Source: Candidatus Peregrinibacteria bacterium
GTDB lineage: Bacteria > Patescibacteriota > Gracilibacteria > UM-FILTER-43-11
Reading direction: 5' to 3'
Assembly (NCBI GenBank): GCA_030618315.1
Contig: JAUXDO010000022.1
Coordinates: forward strand, 1-14,496
DNA length: 14,496 nt
How positions within the stretch are numbered: the first letter of the stretch is position 1; each line of letters starts with the position of its first letter. A model generated the notes under the pieces. The model worked only from the letters and a program-made list of their open reading frames with translations, did no database searches and was not told where the DNA came from. A program made the translations under genes and the position numbers. This document shows, one piece after another, positions 1 to 6,943 of this stretch.

Positions 1-651
1 GTAAATGTGAACATCGCCCAGAGTATGAACGAATATGCCAGGAGTAAGACCTACTTCTTTGGCAATCATCATTAAAAGTGCACTATAGCTTGCTACATTG
101 TATGGTACACCAAGAGCTACATCTGCGCTTCTCTGGTACATCTGAAGGTCAAGTCTATCACCCATAATATTTAATTGAAAGAAGGTGTGGCATGGCATTA
201 GGGCCATCTTTGGCAGGTCGGCAACATTCCATGTGCTTACCAGAATGCGACGTGAGTCCGGACTGTTTTTTAGTAAATCAATAGCCTGCTGAATCTGGTT
301 AACTTCAATAATTTTACAGGTTCCGTCTGATTGTTTTTCGTATGTTTCCCATGCTACCCATTGTTTACCGTAAATAGGTCCTAAATCACCATTTTCATCC
401 GCCCATGCGTTCCAGATAGGAGTATATTCCTTAAGTCCGTCATTAATATTTGTTGAACCTTTTAAAAACCAGATTAATTCTCGTAAAATGGCATCAAAAC
501 GTACTTTTTTTGTAGTCACCATCGGAAACCCATCTCTTAAATCATATTTTCTCTGAGCACCGAATATCGAAATTGTACCGGTTCCTGTACGGTCGGTTTT
601 GGTGAGTCCTGTGTCGAAGATTTCCTGAACTAAATCCAAATACTGCTTCAT
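1..651 (-). CDS. thyA: Thymidylate synthase ThyA, C-terminus cut off by window edge
   Basis: Makes dTMP from dUMP using methylene-tetrahydrofolate as carbon donor and reductant; a cytosolic homodimer in this family. The 217 visible residues read continuously from the ATG at 651. The start shows RTGTGT (residues 22-27) and the phosphate-binding arginine region. The middle has WADENGDLGPIYGKQW (about 83-98). The active-site segment MPCHTFFQ places the nucleophile at Cys154, and QRSADVALGVPYNVASY (174-188) and HTLGDVHIY (209-217) follow. From family knowledge, about 50 residues are missing beyond the window edge. The overall length matches the short E. coli type, with only a few extra residues near 100-110. 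No Shine-Dalgarno sequence precedes the ATG. Divergent from nnrE. Identification is secure. Confidence 0.97.
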   Translation of the reverse strand, partial: MKQYLDLVQEIFDTGLTKTDRTGTGTISIFGAQRKYDLRDGFPMVTTKKVRFDAILRELIWFLKGSTNINDGLKEYTPIWNAWADENGDLGPIYGKQWVAWETYEKQSDGTCKIIEVNQIQQAIDLLKNSPDSRRILVSTWNVADLPKMALMPCHTFFQLNIMGDRLDLQMYQRSADVALGVPYNVASYSALLMMIAKEVGLTPGIFVHTLGDVHIY

Positions 652-663
652 TGATTATGATTT

Positions 664-791
664 ACGTTGTATGTTGTATGATTTATGCTTTTGATTCGCG
701 TAGCTCAATATAACACTCGACTTAATTACGTGCAAATTTCTGAGTAATAATTTAATATATACTTACAACATACAACATTAATCATACAACG
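664..791. repeat. Inverted TTGTATG-word arms around the thyA/nnrE promoter region
   Basis: The left arm at 664-685 is built from the word TTGTATG repeated twice. The right arm at 762-791 holds the same words in inverse orientation (CATACAA, ACAACATACAAC). The arms enclose about 75 bases of AT-rich DNA with the thyA promoter. The right arm touches the TTG start of nnrE. The same words recur at 1551-1617. This could be a weak two-way terminator or a repeat family; the sequence does not decide. Confidence 0.6.
707..735 (-). promoter_or_regulatory. Sigma-70-type promoter for thyA
   Basis: Read on the minus strand: TTGCAC (730-735), a 17-base spacer and TATATT (707-712), preceded by TGT, which gives an extended -10. 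The -35 matches only in TTG. Predicted transcription start is near 700, about 50 bases before the thyA ATG, with the TTGTATG repeat arm in the leader. Seen in sequence; activity is inferred. Confidence 0.5.
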
Positions 792-793
792 TT

Positions 794-1513
794 TTGCTAC
801 AACCTCTTACAACATCGGAAATGCAATCTTTTGAAAAGTTCGCCTGTGATAATTTCGATATATCAATTGATGACATGATGCAGAATGCCGGCAGGGCTGT
901 TTTTGATGTTGTTATGGAGGAAATTAAGCCCAGTGCTGTCCTTGTAGTTGTCGGGAAGGGGAATAATGGAGGAGACGCATTAGTAACTGCACGACTGCTG
1001 TATAAAGAAGGCGCAGTTGTTACTATTATGTCGCCTTATCCGGATGATGAATTTACTGAAGCGGCTTTGGCTGAGATGGAAAAAGTAAGAAAGGCAGGTA
1101 TTCCAATTGTAAATAATACTGATGAATTGAATCTAAGAAAGCGCGATATTGACTCATCTCCATCTGATGATGGATTTGATCTGATAATTGACGGCCTTTT
1201 TGGTTTTTCTCTAAAGGGTAATCCTCGCAGTCCGGCAGATGAGATAATCAATTGGATGAACTATTCAGGGATTCCGATTTTATCTGTGGATGTTCCTTCT
1301 GGTCTTGATACAGAGTCAGGGCAAGTTATGAATCCATCTGTTAAAGCCTCTTATGCCGTTACTCTTGGAATGCCTAAAATTGGGCTTGATAAACATAAAG
1401 AGTATGTGGGTAATCTCTATTTGGGAAACCTTGGAATTCCGCAGAAAGCCTACGAAAAAATGGATATTTATACACCGATATTTATTGGGAAATCTTACAT
1501 CTCCTTAGATTGA
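794..1513 (+). CDS. nnrE: NAD(P)H-hydrate epimerase (YjeF N-terminal domain), stand-alone
   Basis: Interconverts the R and S forms of damaged NADHX/NADPHX so that a dehydratase can repair them; a cytosolic metabolite-repair enzyme. The Rossmann-like YjeF_N domain fills the 239 residues. NAGRAV is at 31-36, the nucleotide/K+ site GKGNNGGDALV at 54-64, DGLFGFSLKG at 133-142 and the catalytic-region SVDVPSGLDTESG at 164-176. The C-terminus LGMPKIGLDK to YVGNLYLGNLGIP is typical. The start is TTG at 794. The next ATG at 821 would remove the LTTSEM segment that aligns with the usual family start, so TTG is preferred. The dehydratase domain (NnrD) fused to it in E. coli is absent here and may lie elsewhere. 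The TGA stop overlaps the pgk -35 box. Confidence 0.93.
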   Translation: MLQPLTTSEMQSFEKFACDNFDISIDDMMQNAGRAVFDVVMEEIKPSAVLVVVGKGNNGGDALVTARLLYKEGAVVTIMSPYPDDEFTEAALAEMEKVRKAGIPIVNNTDELNLRKRDIDSSPSDDGFDLIIDGLFGFSLKGNPRSPADEIINWMNYSGIPILSVDVPSGLDTESGQVMNPSVKASYAVTLGMPKIGLDKHKEYVGNLYLGNLGIPQKAYEKMDIYTPIFIGKSYISLD

Positions 1514-1538
1514 TTATGCTTGTGATAGAACGTATACT
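1510..1538 (+). promoter_or_regulatory. Sigma-70-type promoter for pgk
   Basis: TTGATT (1510-1515), a 17-base spacer and TATACT (1533-1538). The -35 overlaps the stop codon of nnrE. Predicted transcription start is near 1545, giving a leader of about 100 bases that contains the inverted repeat at 1551-1617. Box matches and spacing are good; activity is inferred. Confidence 0.6.
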
Positions 1539-1550
1539 TTTGAATGATTT

Positions 1551-1617
1551 ATGTTGTATGTTGTAAGATTTAAGGTCTATTTACAACCTAAATCCTACAA
1601 CTTACAACCTACAACGT
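1551..1617. repeat. Inverted repeat of TTGTA words in the pgk leader
   Basis: The left arm at 1551-1571 (ATGTTGTATGTTGTAA then GATTT) is matched inversely by the right arm at 1590-1617. About 14 of 16 outer positions pair, one further is a G-U wobble, and an inner AGATTT/AAATC stem follows. The right arm carries one extra 7-base word. Same word family as 664-791. It lies between nnrE and pgk, inside the predicted pgk 5' leader. It has no T-run, so it is not a classical terminator. Confidence 0.65.
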
Positions 1618-1644
1618 TAATCTTTATTTTAATTTAGAGTAATA

Positions 1645-2814
1645 ATGAATCTCAAAATCCTCCAAAATATTCCAGAACTCGTTGGCAAGAAAGTGTTTGT
1701 CCGCGTAGATTTTAATGTTCCTATTGATGAAGAAGGAAATGTTCGTGATGATAAGCGTATTCGTCATGCAATTCCAACAATTAAATATTTGTTGGATAGA
1801 GATGTTTCCCAGATTATCTTAACCAGTCATCTTGGTCGTCCAAAGGACAATGAGCCTCATCTGATGACAAATAAGGTTGCGGAGAAACTTGGTGAGTTGC
1901 TTGGTTTGTCAGTCGCAAAAGTTGATGACTGGGGTGAGAGCGGAATGCCGGATTCAAAAATCGTAATGCTTGAAAATATACGCTTCCATAATGCTGAAAA
2001 AAGTAAGGATGAAAATGAACGTGACGAATTTGGTAAGCAATTAGCTTCACTTGCTGATATTTTTGTAAACGAAGCCTTTTCAAATTCTCATCGGGCACAT
2101 GCAAGTATGACATCAGTACCTAAATTTATTCCTGGCTGTGTTGGACTTGGCGTTGAAGATGAAGTTGATAAGATCTCAAAGGCAACCGTGTCACCTGAGC
2201 ATCCAATGGTTGTCATTATTGCAGGACTTAAGGCAGATAAAATCATTGCTATCCATAATTTATTACCTATTGCTGATAAAATTTTAGTTGGCGGAGCAAT
2301 TTCTTATAATATTTTAAAGGCAAAAGGATTTAATATCGGTGATACCAAGGCTGATGATGAGGGTATGGCTGAAATGGCAGATATGGTTAAGGTTGTCAGT
2401 GAAAGCGATAAGGTTGAACTTCCAATTGATGCTGTTGTTGCAGATGAATTCAGTGAAACTGCAAATACAAAAGCAGTTGATGTCAGCAATATTGAAAATG
2501 GGTGGATGGCTCTTGATATGGGGCCAAAAACGATTGAAAAATATGTCGGGATTCTAAATGATGCAAAAACAATTCTTTGGTTTGGCCCCGTCGGTGTATT
2601 TGAAATGGATGTTTTTGCAAACGGAACAAAAGAAATTGGTAATACTATCGCAAATTCTGATGCTATTTCAATTATTGGAGGAGGGGATACGGCTGGTGCA
2701 GTAAAAAAGCTTGGACTTGCTGATAAAATGACATTAGTATCAACTGGCGGAGGAGCGAGTTTGACTATGATTGAGGGGAAGGAACTTCCTGCACTTGCTA
2801 TACTTAGAAAATAA
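1645..2814 (+). CDS. pgk: Phosphoglycerate kinase, divergent at the nucleotide site
   Basis: Transfers phosphate from 1,3-bisphosphoglycerate to ADP in glycolysis; a cytosolic monomer of about 390-400 residues, and this one has 389. Substrate-side motifs are VRVDFNVP (19-26), RIRHAIPT (38-45), SHLGRPK (61-67), ENIRFHNAE (110-118) and FSNSHRAHAS (145-154). Nucleotide-side motifs are GLKADKI (194-200), GPVGVFE (314-320), GGGDTAGAV (345-353) and STGGGASLTMIEGKELP (366-382). Two usual features are changed. The GGAKVSDK loop is shortened to AGLKADK, keeping the lysine (196), and the WNGP motif reads WFGP (312-315). The enzyme should still be active, because the catalytic arginines and phosphate loops are present. 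It has its own promoter behind nnrE. The ATG at 1645 has at most a weak GAG upstream. Confidence 0.97.
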   Translation: MNLKILQNIPELVGKKVFVRVDFNVPIDEEGNVRDDKRIRHAIPTIKYLLDRDVSQIILTSHLGRPKDNEPHLMTNKVAEKLGELLGLSVAKVDDWGESGMPDSKIVMLENIRFHNAEKSKDENERDEFGKQLASLADIFVNEAFSNSHRAHASMTSVPKFIPGCVGLGVEDEVDKISKATVSPEHPMVVIIAGLKADKIIAIHNLLPIADKILVGGAISYNILKAKGFNIGDTKADDEGMAEMADMVKVVSESDKVELPIDAVVADEFSETANTKAVDVSNIENGWMALDMGPKTIEKYVGILNDAKTILWFGPVGVFEMDVFANGTKEIGNTIANSDAISIIGGGDTAGAVKKLGLADKMTLVSTGGGASLTMIEGKELPALAILRK

Positions 2815-2852
2815 ATGAGTCTGAGAGGCTGAATAACAATAGGGTTGCGCTT

Positions 2853-2902
2853 GAATCATTTGTAAAATTTCCCGCCTTGCTCCTAATTTTACTTCATGAT
2901 TC
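2853..2902. repeat. Imperfect stem-loop downstream of pgk
   Basis: GAATCAT (2853-2859) and GTAAAAT (2862-2868) pair with ATTTTAC (2886-2892) and ATGATTC (2896-2902). The two 7-bp stems are separated by a small internal loop, with a 17-base pyrimidine-rich terminal loop. It sits 39 bases after the pgk stop. No T-run follows, so a terminator role is only possible. The rest of the 2815-2964 gap shows a small GACC/GGTC hairpin near 2930 and no clear promoter. Confidence 0.5.
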
Positions 2903-2964
2903 ATCCTCATTACATTTGACCTTCGGTCTGCATTTCATTTGGACCGCTCAACTCGCTACTACCC

Positions 2965-4674
2965 ATGAAAAAAGTAATATACATCGAAATCGATGAGGAA
3001 ATTACTTCGATCTATGATCGGATGAGACGAGTGAAACAAAAGGAAATATTTCTGGTTGTTCCGCGTAAATCTATTCTTTTTCAAAGTGTGGTTAATTTAA
3101 AAATTCTAAAAAGTAAGCTGGAAAGTGACGGCAAAAAGCTTGTGATTATTACTACCGATAGAATGGGACGTCATTTAGCTGAACAAATTGGTCTAAATGT
3201 TTATAGTCAAATTGAAGTCGAGGAATTAAAGGCTCCAAGTGAAGACAGTCCGAAAATGAGAATTGAACCCATTCAGGCAAGAAGAAATGAGGTTTTAAAA
3301 GATATTCCGCGAAGATTTAAGGAAAAAAAAATTACGATTGGGGAGTTGGTTAAAGAATTTCGCGTAAAAAATAAAAAGAACAAAAAGATTTCTGGCGGTG
3401 ATTCAATGGATACATTCAATTTTGTTCGTCCTAATCGTAAACTGCTTATATTGATTTTGGTTGTCAGTATAGGGCTTTTTGGCGTTATTAGTTATATTGC
3501 ATTTCCTGGTGCGACGATTTTTGTAAGACCAAAATTTGATAATATTAATCATTCTGTGAATATAGTATTAGCGGACAAGAGGCAAAATCAAAATTTATTG
3601 AGTCAGAATAAACCGCATGTTATTTCAAGTGAGAAAATTATGACGATTACCAAGCAGACCAAAGTGTTTAACACTACAAGTAAAAGGTTTAATGGAGTGA
3701 ATGCTGTCGGTAATATTAAGATAATCAACACTTCACCAGATGAGTGGCAGTTAAAAAAGGAAACACGGTTTCAGACTGAGAATGGGATTGTTTTCAGAAT
3801 TCAGGAGGGCGTGTTTGTTCCGCCTGCAGTCACCGACGAAGAAGGAAATATTTCACTTGGTGAGCTTTTTGTTAATGTAATAGCTGATCCATTTGATGAA
3901 TTTAATGATGCGGTAGGTGAGAGAGGAAATATCGGACCTTCCAGATTTATAATCCCAGGGCTTTCTAAATTTAATCAAAAGCTTATTTGGGGTGAAAGCA
4001 GTGAATCTATGACAGGGGGTGTTTCGGATTATGAATTAATAGTGATGGAGGAGGACATTGAGGCTGCTAAGAAGCAAATTGAGGACAATTTAATACTAAT
4101 GGCCAGAGATGATCTTCGAAGTCATATTGAGGAGATGAACAAGCTGAATCATACCAATTTGGTGTTATTGGATGACCGACGTTATCTGAAGACTGAGTTA
4201 CAAGACTTACGTATCTCAGATGATTTAGAGGGCACTGCAAAGAATAAATTTGAAGTTTTTGCTGAAATTAAAGCTGAAGGTGTAGCTTATGATTTCGACC
4301 AGCTTTATTCCCTGCTTAAAAAAGAGCTCAAAACCCGTACACATCCTGACATGCGTATTAAAGATGGTTCAATTAATCCAAGTACTATCACTTACGATGT
4401 AATTAATGAAGATGAAGATTTAGGTCAAATTAAAATCACAGCTACAATACAGGGGATCGAGGAATATGTTGTTGAGTCAAATGAGGAGGCTGGGTTACGT
4501 TTTTCAAATAAGTTGATAGAAATGATTTTAGGTCTATCTGTTGAAGAAGCAGAAAGTTATATTAATAACCTTACTGAAGTTGATGCGGTACAGATAAAAA
4601 CCTGGCCGATATGGATTTCTACAATTCCAAGGATTCCGGAAAATATTGAGGTTAGGAAAATGGAAGTGGAATAG
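2965..4674 (+). CDS. Single-pass membrane protein of unknown function, Patescibacteria type
   Basis: 569 residues in three parts. An N-terminal soluble alpha/beta domain (about 1-90) starts MKKVIYIEIDEEITSIYDRM and contains KLVIITTDRMGRHLAEQIGL. A basic, probably disordered stretch (100-145, rich in K and R) precedes one membrane segment (about 159-180, LLILILVVSIGLFGVISYIA). A large C-terminal region (about 185-569) begins GATIFVRPK and closes with GLSVEEAESYINNL then VQIKTWPIWISTIPRIPENIEV. The charges predict the small domain in the cytoplasm and the large one outside. I recall similar proteins in CPR genomes, often labelled baseplate J-like, but cannot verify that label here. It converges on the prgI-traC pair, so a link to the secretion apparatus is only suggestive. 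The ATG has no Shine-Dalgarno sequence. Confidence 0.75.
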   Translation: MKKVIYIEIDEEITSIYDRMRRVKQKEIFLVVPRKSILFQSVVNLKILKSKLESDGKKLVIITTDRMGRHLAEQIGLNVYSQIEVEELKAPSEDSPKMRIEPIQARRNEVLKDIPRRFKEKKITIGELVKEFRVKNKKNKKISGGDSMDTFNFVRPNRKLLILILVVSIGLFGVISYIAFPGATIFVRPKFDNINHSVNIVLADKRQNQNLLSQNKPHVISSEKIMTITKQTKVFNTTSKRFNGVNAVGNIKIINTSPDEWQLKKETRFQTENGIVFRIQEGVFVPPAVTDEEGNISLGELFVNVIADPFDEFNDAVGERGNIGPSRFIIPGLSKFNQKLIWGESSESMTGGVSDYELIVMEEDIEAAKKQIEDNLILMARDDLRSHIEEMNKLNHTNLVLLDDRRYLKTELQDLRISDDLEGTAKNKFEVFAEIKAEGVAYDFDQLYSLLKKELKTRTHPDMRIKDGSINPSTITYDVINEDEDLGQIKITATIQGIEEYVVESNEEAGLRFSNKLIEMILGLSVEEAESYINNLTEVDAVQIKTWPIWISTIPRIPENIEVRKMEVE

Positions 4675-4751
4675 ATTTCAGATTTCAGATTTCTGATTCA
4701 ATGTAGCATTTAATATTCTAGATTTTAGAATGAGAATCCGAAATCAGAAAT
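4674..4751. terminator. Inverted repeat between convergent genes, possible two-way terminator
   Basis: Three and a half 7-base words (GATTTCA, GATTTCA, GATTTCT, GATTCA; 4674-4700) start at the last base of the stop codon of the gene on the left. ATTTCTGATT (4689-4698) pairs perfectly with AATCAGAAAT (4742-4751). Inside it ATTCTA (4715-4720) pairs with TAGAAT (4726-4731). The right arm ends one base before the traC stop codon. The position suits a shared terminator, but the stems are AT-rich and no clear T-run follows. Confidence 0.5.
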
Positions 4752-4752
4752 A

Positions 4753-5472
4753 TTATAGTTGTTTAACATCAAACTGATCCAGGTCATTAATCTTTTCATT
4801 ACGTGATGTTTCGGGATTATATATTCCGTAGAATAGCTCTACCAGTTGTGGAGTTGTTAGCTGTGCAACTCTAAGATTACATCCCTCAAGTCCGGCTTTG
4901 GCAGTTCCTACTCGTTGAGTTAGGTTTTTGTTTAGCTCTTCAAATTCTTTATGACGTCTTTTTATGCTGTCGATACTATCTGCTGATGATATTCTCTGCA
5001 TAAATTTTGCAAACATATTCCGATTTTGAGACCTGTATGGATCATACGGAATTACTACATAGAATTTTTTCTCCATGATATCTGCATACTCAACAAGTTT
5101 TTGAATATATTCACAATATTCCATTGTTTGGTCTTTTAATAACGCATTTTCGTGTTTTTCACCTATGCTCTTTACATTTTCAATGTATTTATCAACATCC
5201 AATTTTCTTGACTGAACCAGAATCTGAACAGGAAAATCCAGTGAATTCAAAAAATTCTGATATGAATAGATTATGGCATTTTGTTCATCCTCAGATTTCA
5301 GGTTGAAATTAACACTGTTTGTCTGAAGAACTGCTCTTATCCCACCATTTTTAAGGATAATCACATTATCTTTAATTTCAGCGATATTCATATACAGCTG
5401 AGTACTATTGGCTGGAGTGCCTTTTTTTTGTTTTACGGTTTTATCCGTTGGTGTTTGAGTTGCTTCTGCCAT
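4753..5472 (-). CDS. TraC-like protein (N-terminal region of VirB4/TraC type), no ATPase part
   Basis: 239 residues that look like the N-terminal, non-catalytic region of the VirB4/TraC proteins that power type IV secretion. A polar, charged tail (1-25) leads into TQLYMNIAEIKDNVIILKNGG (24-44), the small beta domain. FNLKSEDEQNAIIYSYQNFLNSL (56-78) and PVQILVQSRKLDVDKYIENV (81-100) follow, then helical stretches. The C-terminus QLTTPQLVELFYGIYNP resembles the segment that precedes the ATPase domain in full-length homologues. No Walker A motif occurs, and the gene ends with TAA instead of running into one. The start lies 4 bases after the prgI stop, so the two are co-transcribed. From family knowledge, CPR genomes often keep such a short TraC next to PrgI with a separate VirB4 ATPase; none is in this window. 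Confidence 0.7.
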   Translation of the reverse strand: MAEATQTPTDKTVKQKKGTPANSTQLYMNIAEIKDNVIILKNGGIRAVLQTNSVNFNLKSEDEQNAIIYSYQNFLNSLDFPVQILVQSRKLDVDKYIENVKSIGEKHENALLKDQTMEYCEYIQKLVEYADIMEKKFYVVIPYDPYRSQNRNMFAKFMQRISSADSIDSIKRRHKEFEELNKNLTQRVGTAKAGLEGCNLRVAQLTTPQLVELFYGIYNPETSRNEKINDLDQFDVKQL

Positions 5473-5476
5473 GATA

Positions 5477-6613
5477 TTAAAGGGTTAGATCTACATCTCC
5501 TTTTTTTAGCTCCTCTAAGTGAATTTCGCCACTTACAGGTTCATTATTTTCAGGAGAGGATTGATTAATTTGTTTTTCCGGTTTTAGCGGAGGTTTTTTA
5601 TTTGTTTTATTATCTGTTTTTACAGGTGACTGAGCTTTTGGCTGAGCTTTAGGTTCTGATTTAGGTAATAACTCAACTGGTTTTTTGTTTTGTGTATTAT
5701 TAATCTGAGTTTCCCGCTTGATTGGGATTGCAATCTTCGGTTTTCTTTTTCGTGGTCTTCTTCTCTTTTTCTTTTTAATTGGTTCAGTTTCGATTTTTGC
5801 AGGTTTACATACATGTACTGATTTCATTACTTCACTACATTTAGGACATTTAATAGGTGTTTTAGATGGCTGCATTGCTACAGGTTGAGTGGTAATTGTT
5901 TTTCGTACTCTATTTCCTGGAATAGGTTTTGGTGCGTCTAATCCTGCGATTTCTTTCTGCTGTCTTTTTAATAATGAAATTTGCTCTTTAACCTCTTTTA
6001 AAGCCTGAAGTTCCGGTTTTGGAAGTTTTGAAAGAAGATTAAGTTTTCGCTTGTAGGCTTCAGGGTCTTTTGCAGTTCTAGCCCACATATTTTCACCCTT
6101 CCCTTTTTTCTTACCAAAGAAAGCTTCGACCATTAAGTTGTCATCTTTTGTATCGTCAATATCCTCAGTCTCAATAGTTTGAACGCCTTCAAATCCTCCT
6201 GAATCAAGAATCCTGGTTAAATCGCCTAAATTAACATTTTTTTTGACTTTTGTTTCCTTTTTAACTGTTTTGGATGACTTGGTACCATTTAGGTCAGGAT
6301 CTACGAGCATTGATATTCCTCGATGATCCCATAAGCGCCTTTTAGGTTTTATTGCAAACTCCAGTGCTAAAAGTAAATATTGTGTAAACGTAAGATTATT
6401 GATTTTTATCAGAGCTACAGCAAGAGCAAGTAATCCAGGTAATGCAATGATTATATATTCCAGGATACCAAGTTCATATAACTTAGAAGATATTGCGAAA
6501 AGTACATAGCTGGTTCCACCTCCAACAGCGACAATTATCAGCTGTTTTAAGCTGAATGGTCCTACTATTTTGTCTTCAATGCCAATGTTTTGAGGAATTT
6601 TGTATTGTAACAT
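5477..6613 (-). CDS. PrgI-family membrane protein with long basic tail and Cys/His motif
   Basis: PrgI proteins are small inner-membrane components of conjugative type IV secretion systems, encoded next to VirB4. The ATG at 6613 is chosen because MLQYKIPQNIGIEDKIVGPF is the usual family start; the frame is open to 6715, but those 34 residues lie in the inverted repeat. This gives 378 residues. Membrane segments are at about 22-42 and 50-71, with the PrgI domain ending near 105. Beyond it is a 270-residue cytoplasmic tail not expected in a short PrgI. It includes a helical stretch (about 185-225), the motif CPKCSEVMKSVHVC (256-269: Cys256, Cys259, His267, Cys269) that could bind zinc, a polybasic patch KKKKRRRPRKRKPK and a Pro/Lys-rich end. 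The tail may dock the partner ATPase or nucleic acid; that is inference. Followed 4 bases later by the traC-like gene. Confidence 0.75.
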   Translation of the reverse strand: MLQYKIPQNIGIEDKIVGPFSLKQLIIVAVGGGTSYVLFAISSKLYELGILEYIIIALPGLLALAVALIKINNLTFTQYLLLALEFAIKPKRRLWDHRGISMLVDPDLNGTKSSKTVKKETKVKKNVNLGDLTRILDSGGFEGVQTIETEDIDDTKDDNLMVEAFFGKKKGKGENMWARTAKDPEAYKRKLNLLSKLPKPELQALKEVKEQISLLKRQQKEIAGLDAPKPIPGNRVRKTITTQPVAMQPSKTPIKCPKCSEVMKSVHVCKPAKIETEPIKKKKRRRPRKRKPKIAIPIKRETQINNTQNKKPVELLPKSEPKAQPKAQSPVKTDNKTNKKPPLKPEKQINQSSPENNEPVSGEIHLEELKKGDVDLTL

Positions 6614-6628
6614 GTTTCTAACTTTGTT

Positions 6629-6777
6629 GTGAGGCAGTCGCAGTAGCGATGTGGGGCTACTTCGTGTAGAGCTGCCTTCAGCGTGGTTGTATGTAGTATT
6701 ATTTATTACAACCACGGGCGTAGCCCAGCCATACGTGAGGTAATCCGAGCTGCCCTACGGCGATAGCCAGCCTCACG
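6629..6777. repeat. GC-rich nested inverted repeat in the prgI leader
   Basis: About 150 bases, clearly richer in GC than the surroundings, with nested arms. GTGAGGC (6629-6635) pairs with GCCTCAC (6770-6776). GGGCTAC (6654-6660) pairs with GTAGCCC (6720-6726). CGTGGTTGTA (6682-6691) pairs with TACAACCACG (6707-6716). CGTGAGG (6734-6740) pairs with CCTCACG (6771-6777). Two approximate direct copies of a 21-base unit start at 6667 and 6720 (GTAG..C.GCC...CGTG). It lies between the prgI promoter and its ATG, so it would fold in the 5' leader. Mobile-type palindromic element or regulatory leader; undecided. Confidence 0.7.
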
Positions 6778-6797
6778 CGTAGCAGTTATATCTATAT

Positions 6798-6826
6798 ATT
6801 ATACCAAAAAAACGCCTGAAATACAA
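6798..6826 (-). promoter_or_regulatory. Sigma-70-type promoter for prgI-traC
   Basis: On the minus strand: TTGTAT (6821-6826), a 17-base spacer and TATAAT (6798-6803), preceded by TGG (extended -10). Predicted start is near 6791, leaving a leader of about 178 bases that spans the GC-rich inverted repeat. The same TTGTAT-17-TATAAT arrangement with TGG occurs at 10867-10895. Confidence 0.72.
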
Positions 6827-6886
6827 GGGTTTTCGTTTAATTATAAGGCTTTTATTCAGCTAATAGTTGTTTATAACAATATAATC

Positions 6887-6915
6887 TTTACAAAATGCAA
6901 TAAACTCTATATAAT
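6887..6915 (+). promoter_or_regulatory. Sigma-70-type promoter for the 6944-7369 gene
   Basis: TTTACA (6887-6892), a 17-base spacer and a perfect TATAAT (6910-6915). Predicted start is near 6922, about 22 bases before the ATG at 6944. Divergent from the prgI promoter, with about 60 bases between the two -35 boxes. Confidence 0.75.
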
Positions 6916-6943
6916 ACAACTAGAGATTAATAAATAAAGTTGA

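Noticed and set aside
758..763. TATACT as -10 box for nnrE.
   Set aside because: No acceptable -35 lies 16-18 bases upstream and the context is AT-rich repeat; too weak to list as a promoter.
1511..1513. TGA as glycine (Gracilibacteria/Absconditabacteria code), because the TGA stops of nnrE and the binding-protein gene are soon followed by other stops.
   Set aside because: No gene in the window contains an in-frame TGA, while glycine is common and always GGN. With recoding many in-frame TGA codons would be expected.
5124..5568. Plus-strand open frames opposite traC and prgI.
   Set aside because: They are antisense to well-supported genes and have no recognisable domains.
6614..6715. Upstream extension of the PrgI gene to the ATG at 6715 (34 more residues).
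   Set aside because: The extension reads through the GC-rich inverted repeat, has a Ser/Arg/Asn-rich non-conserved peptide, and the family start MLQYKIPQNIG begins at 6613. It cannot be fully excluded, because the predicted transcript includes 6715.
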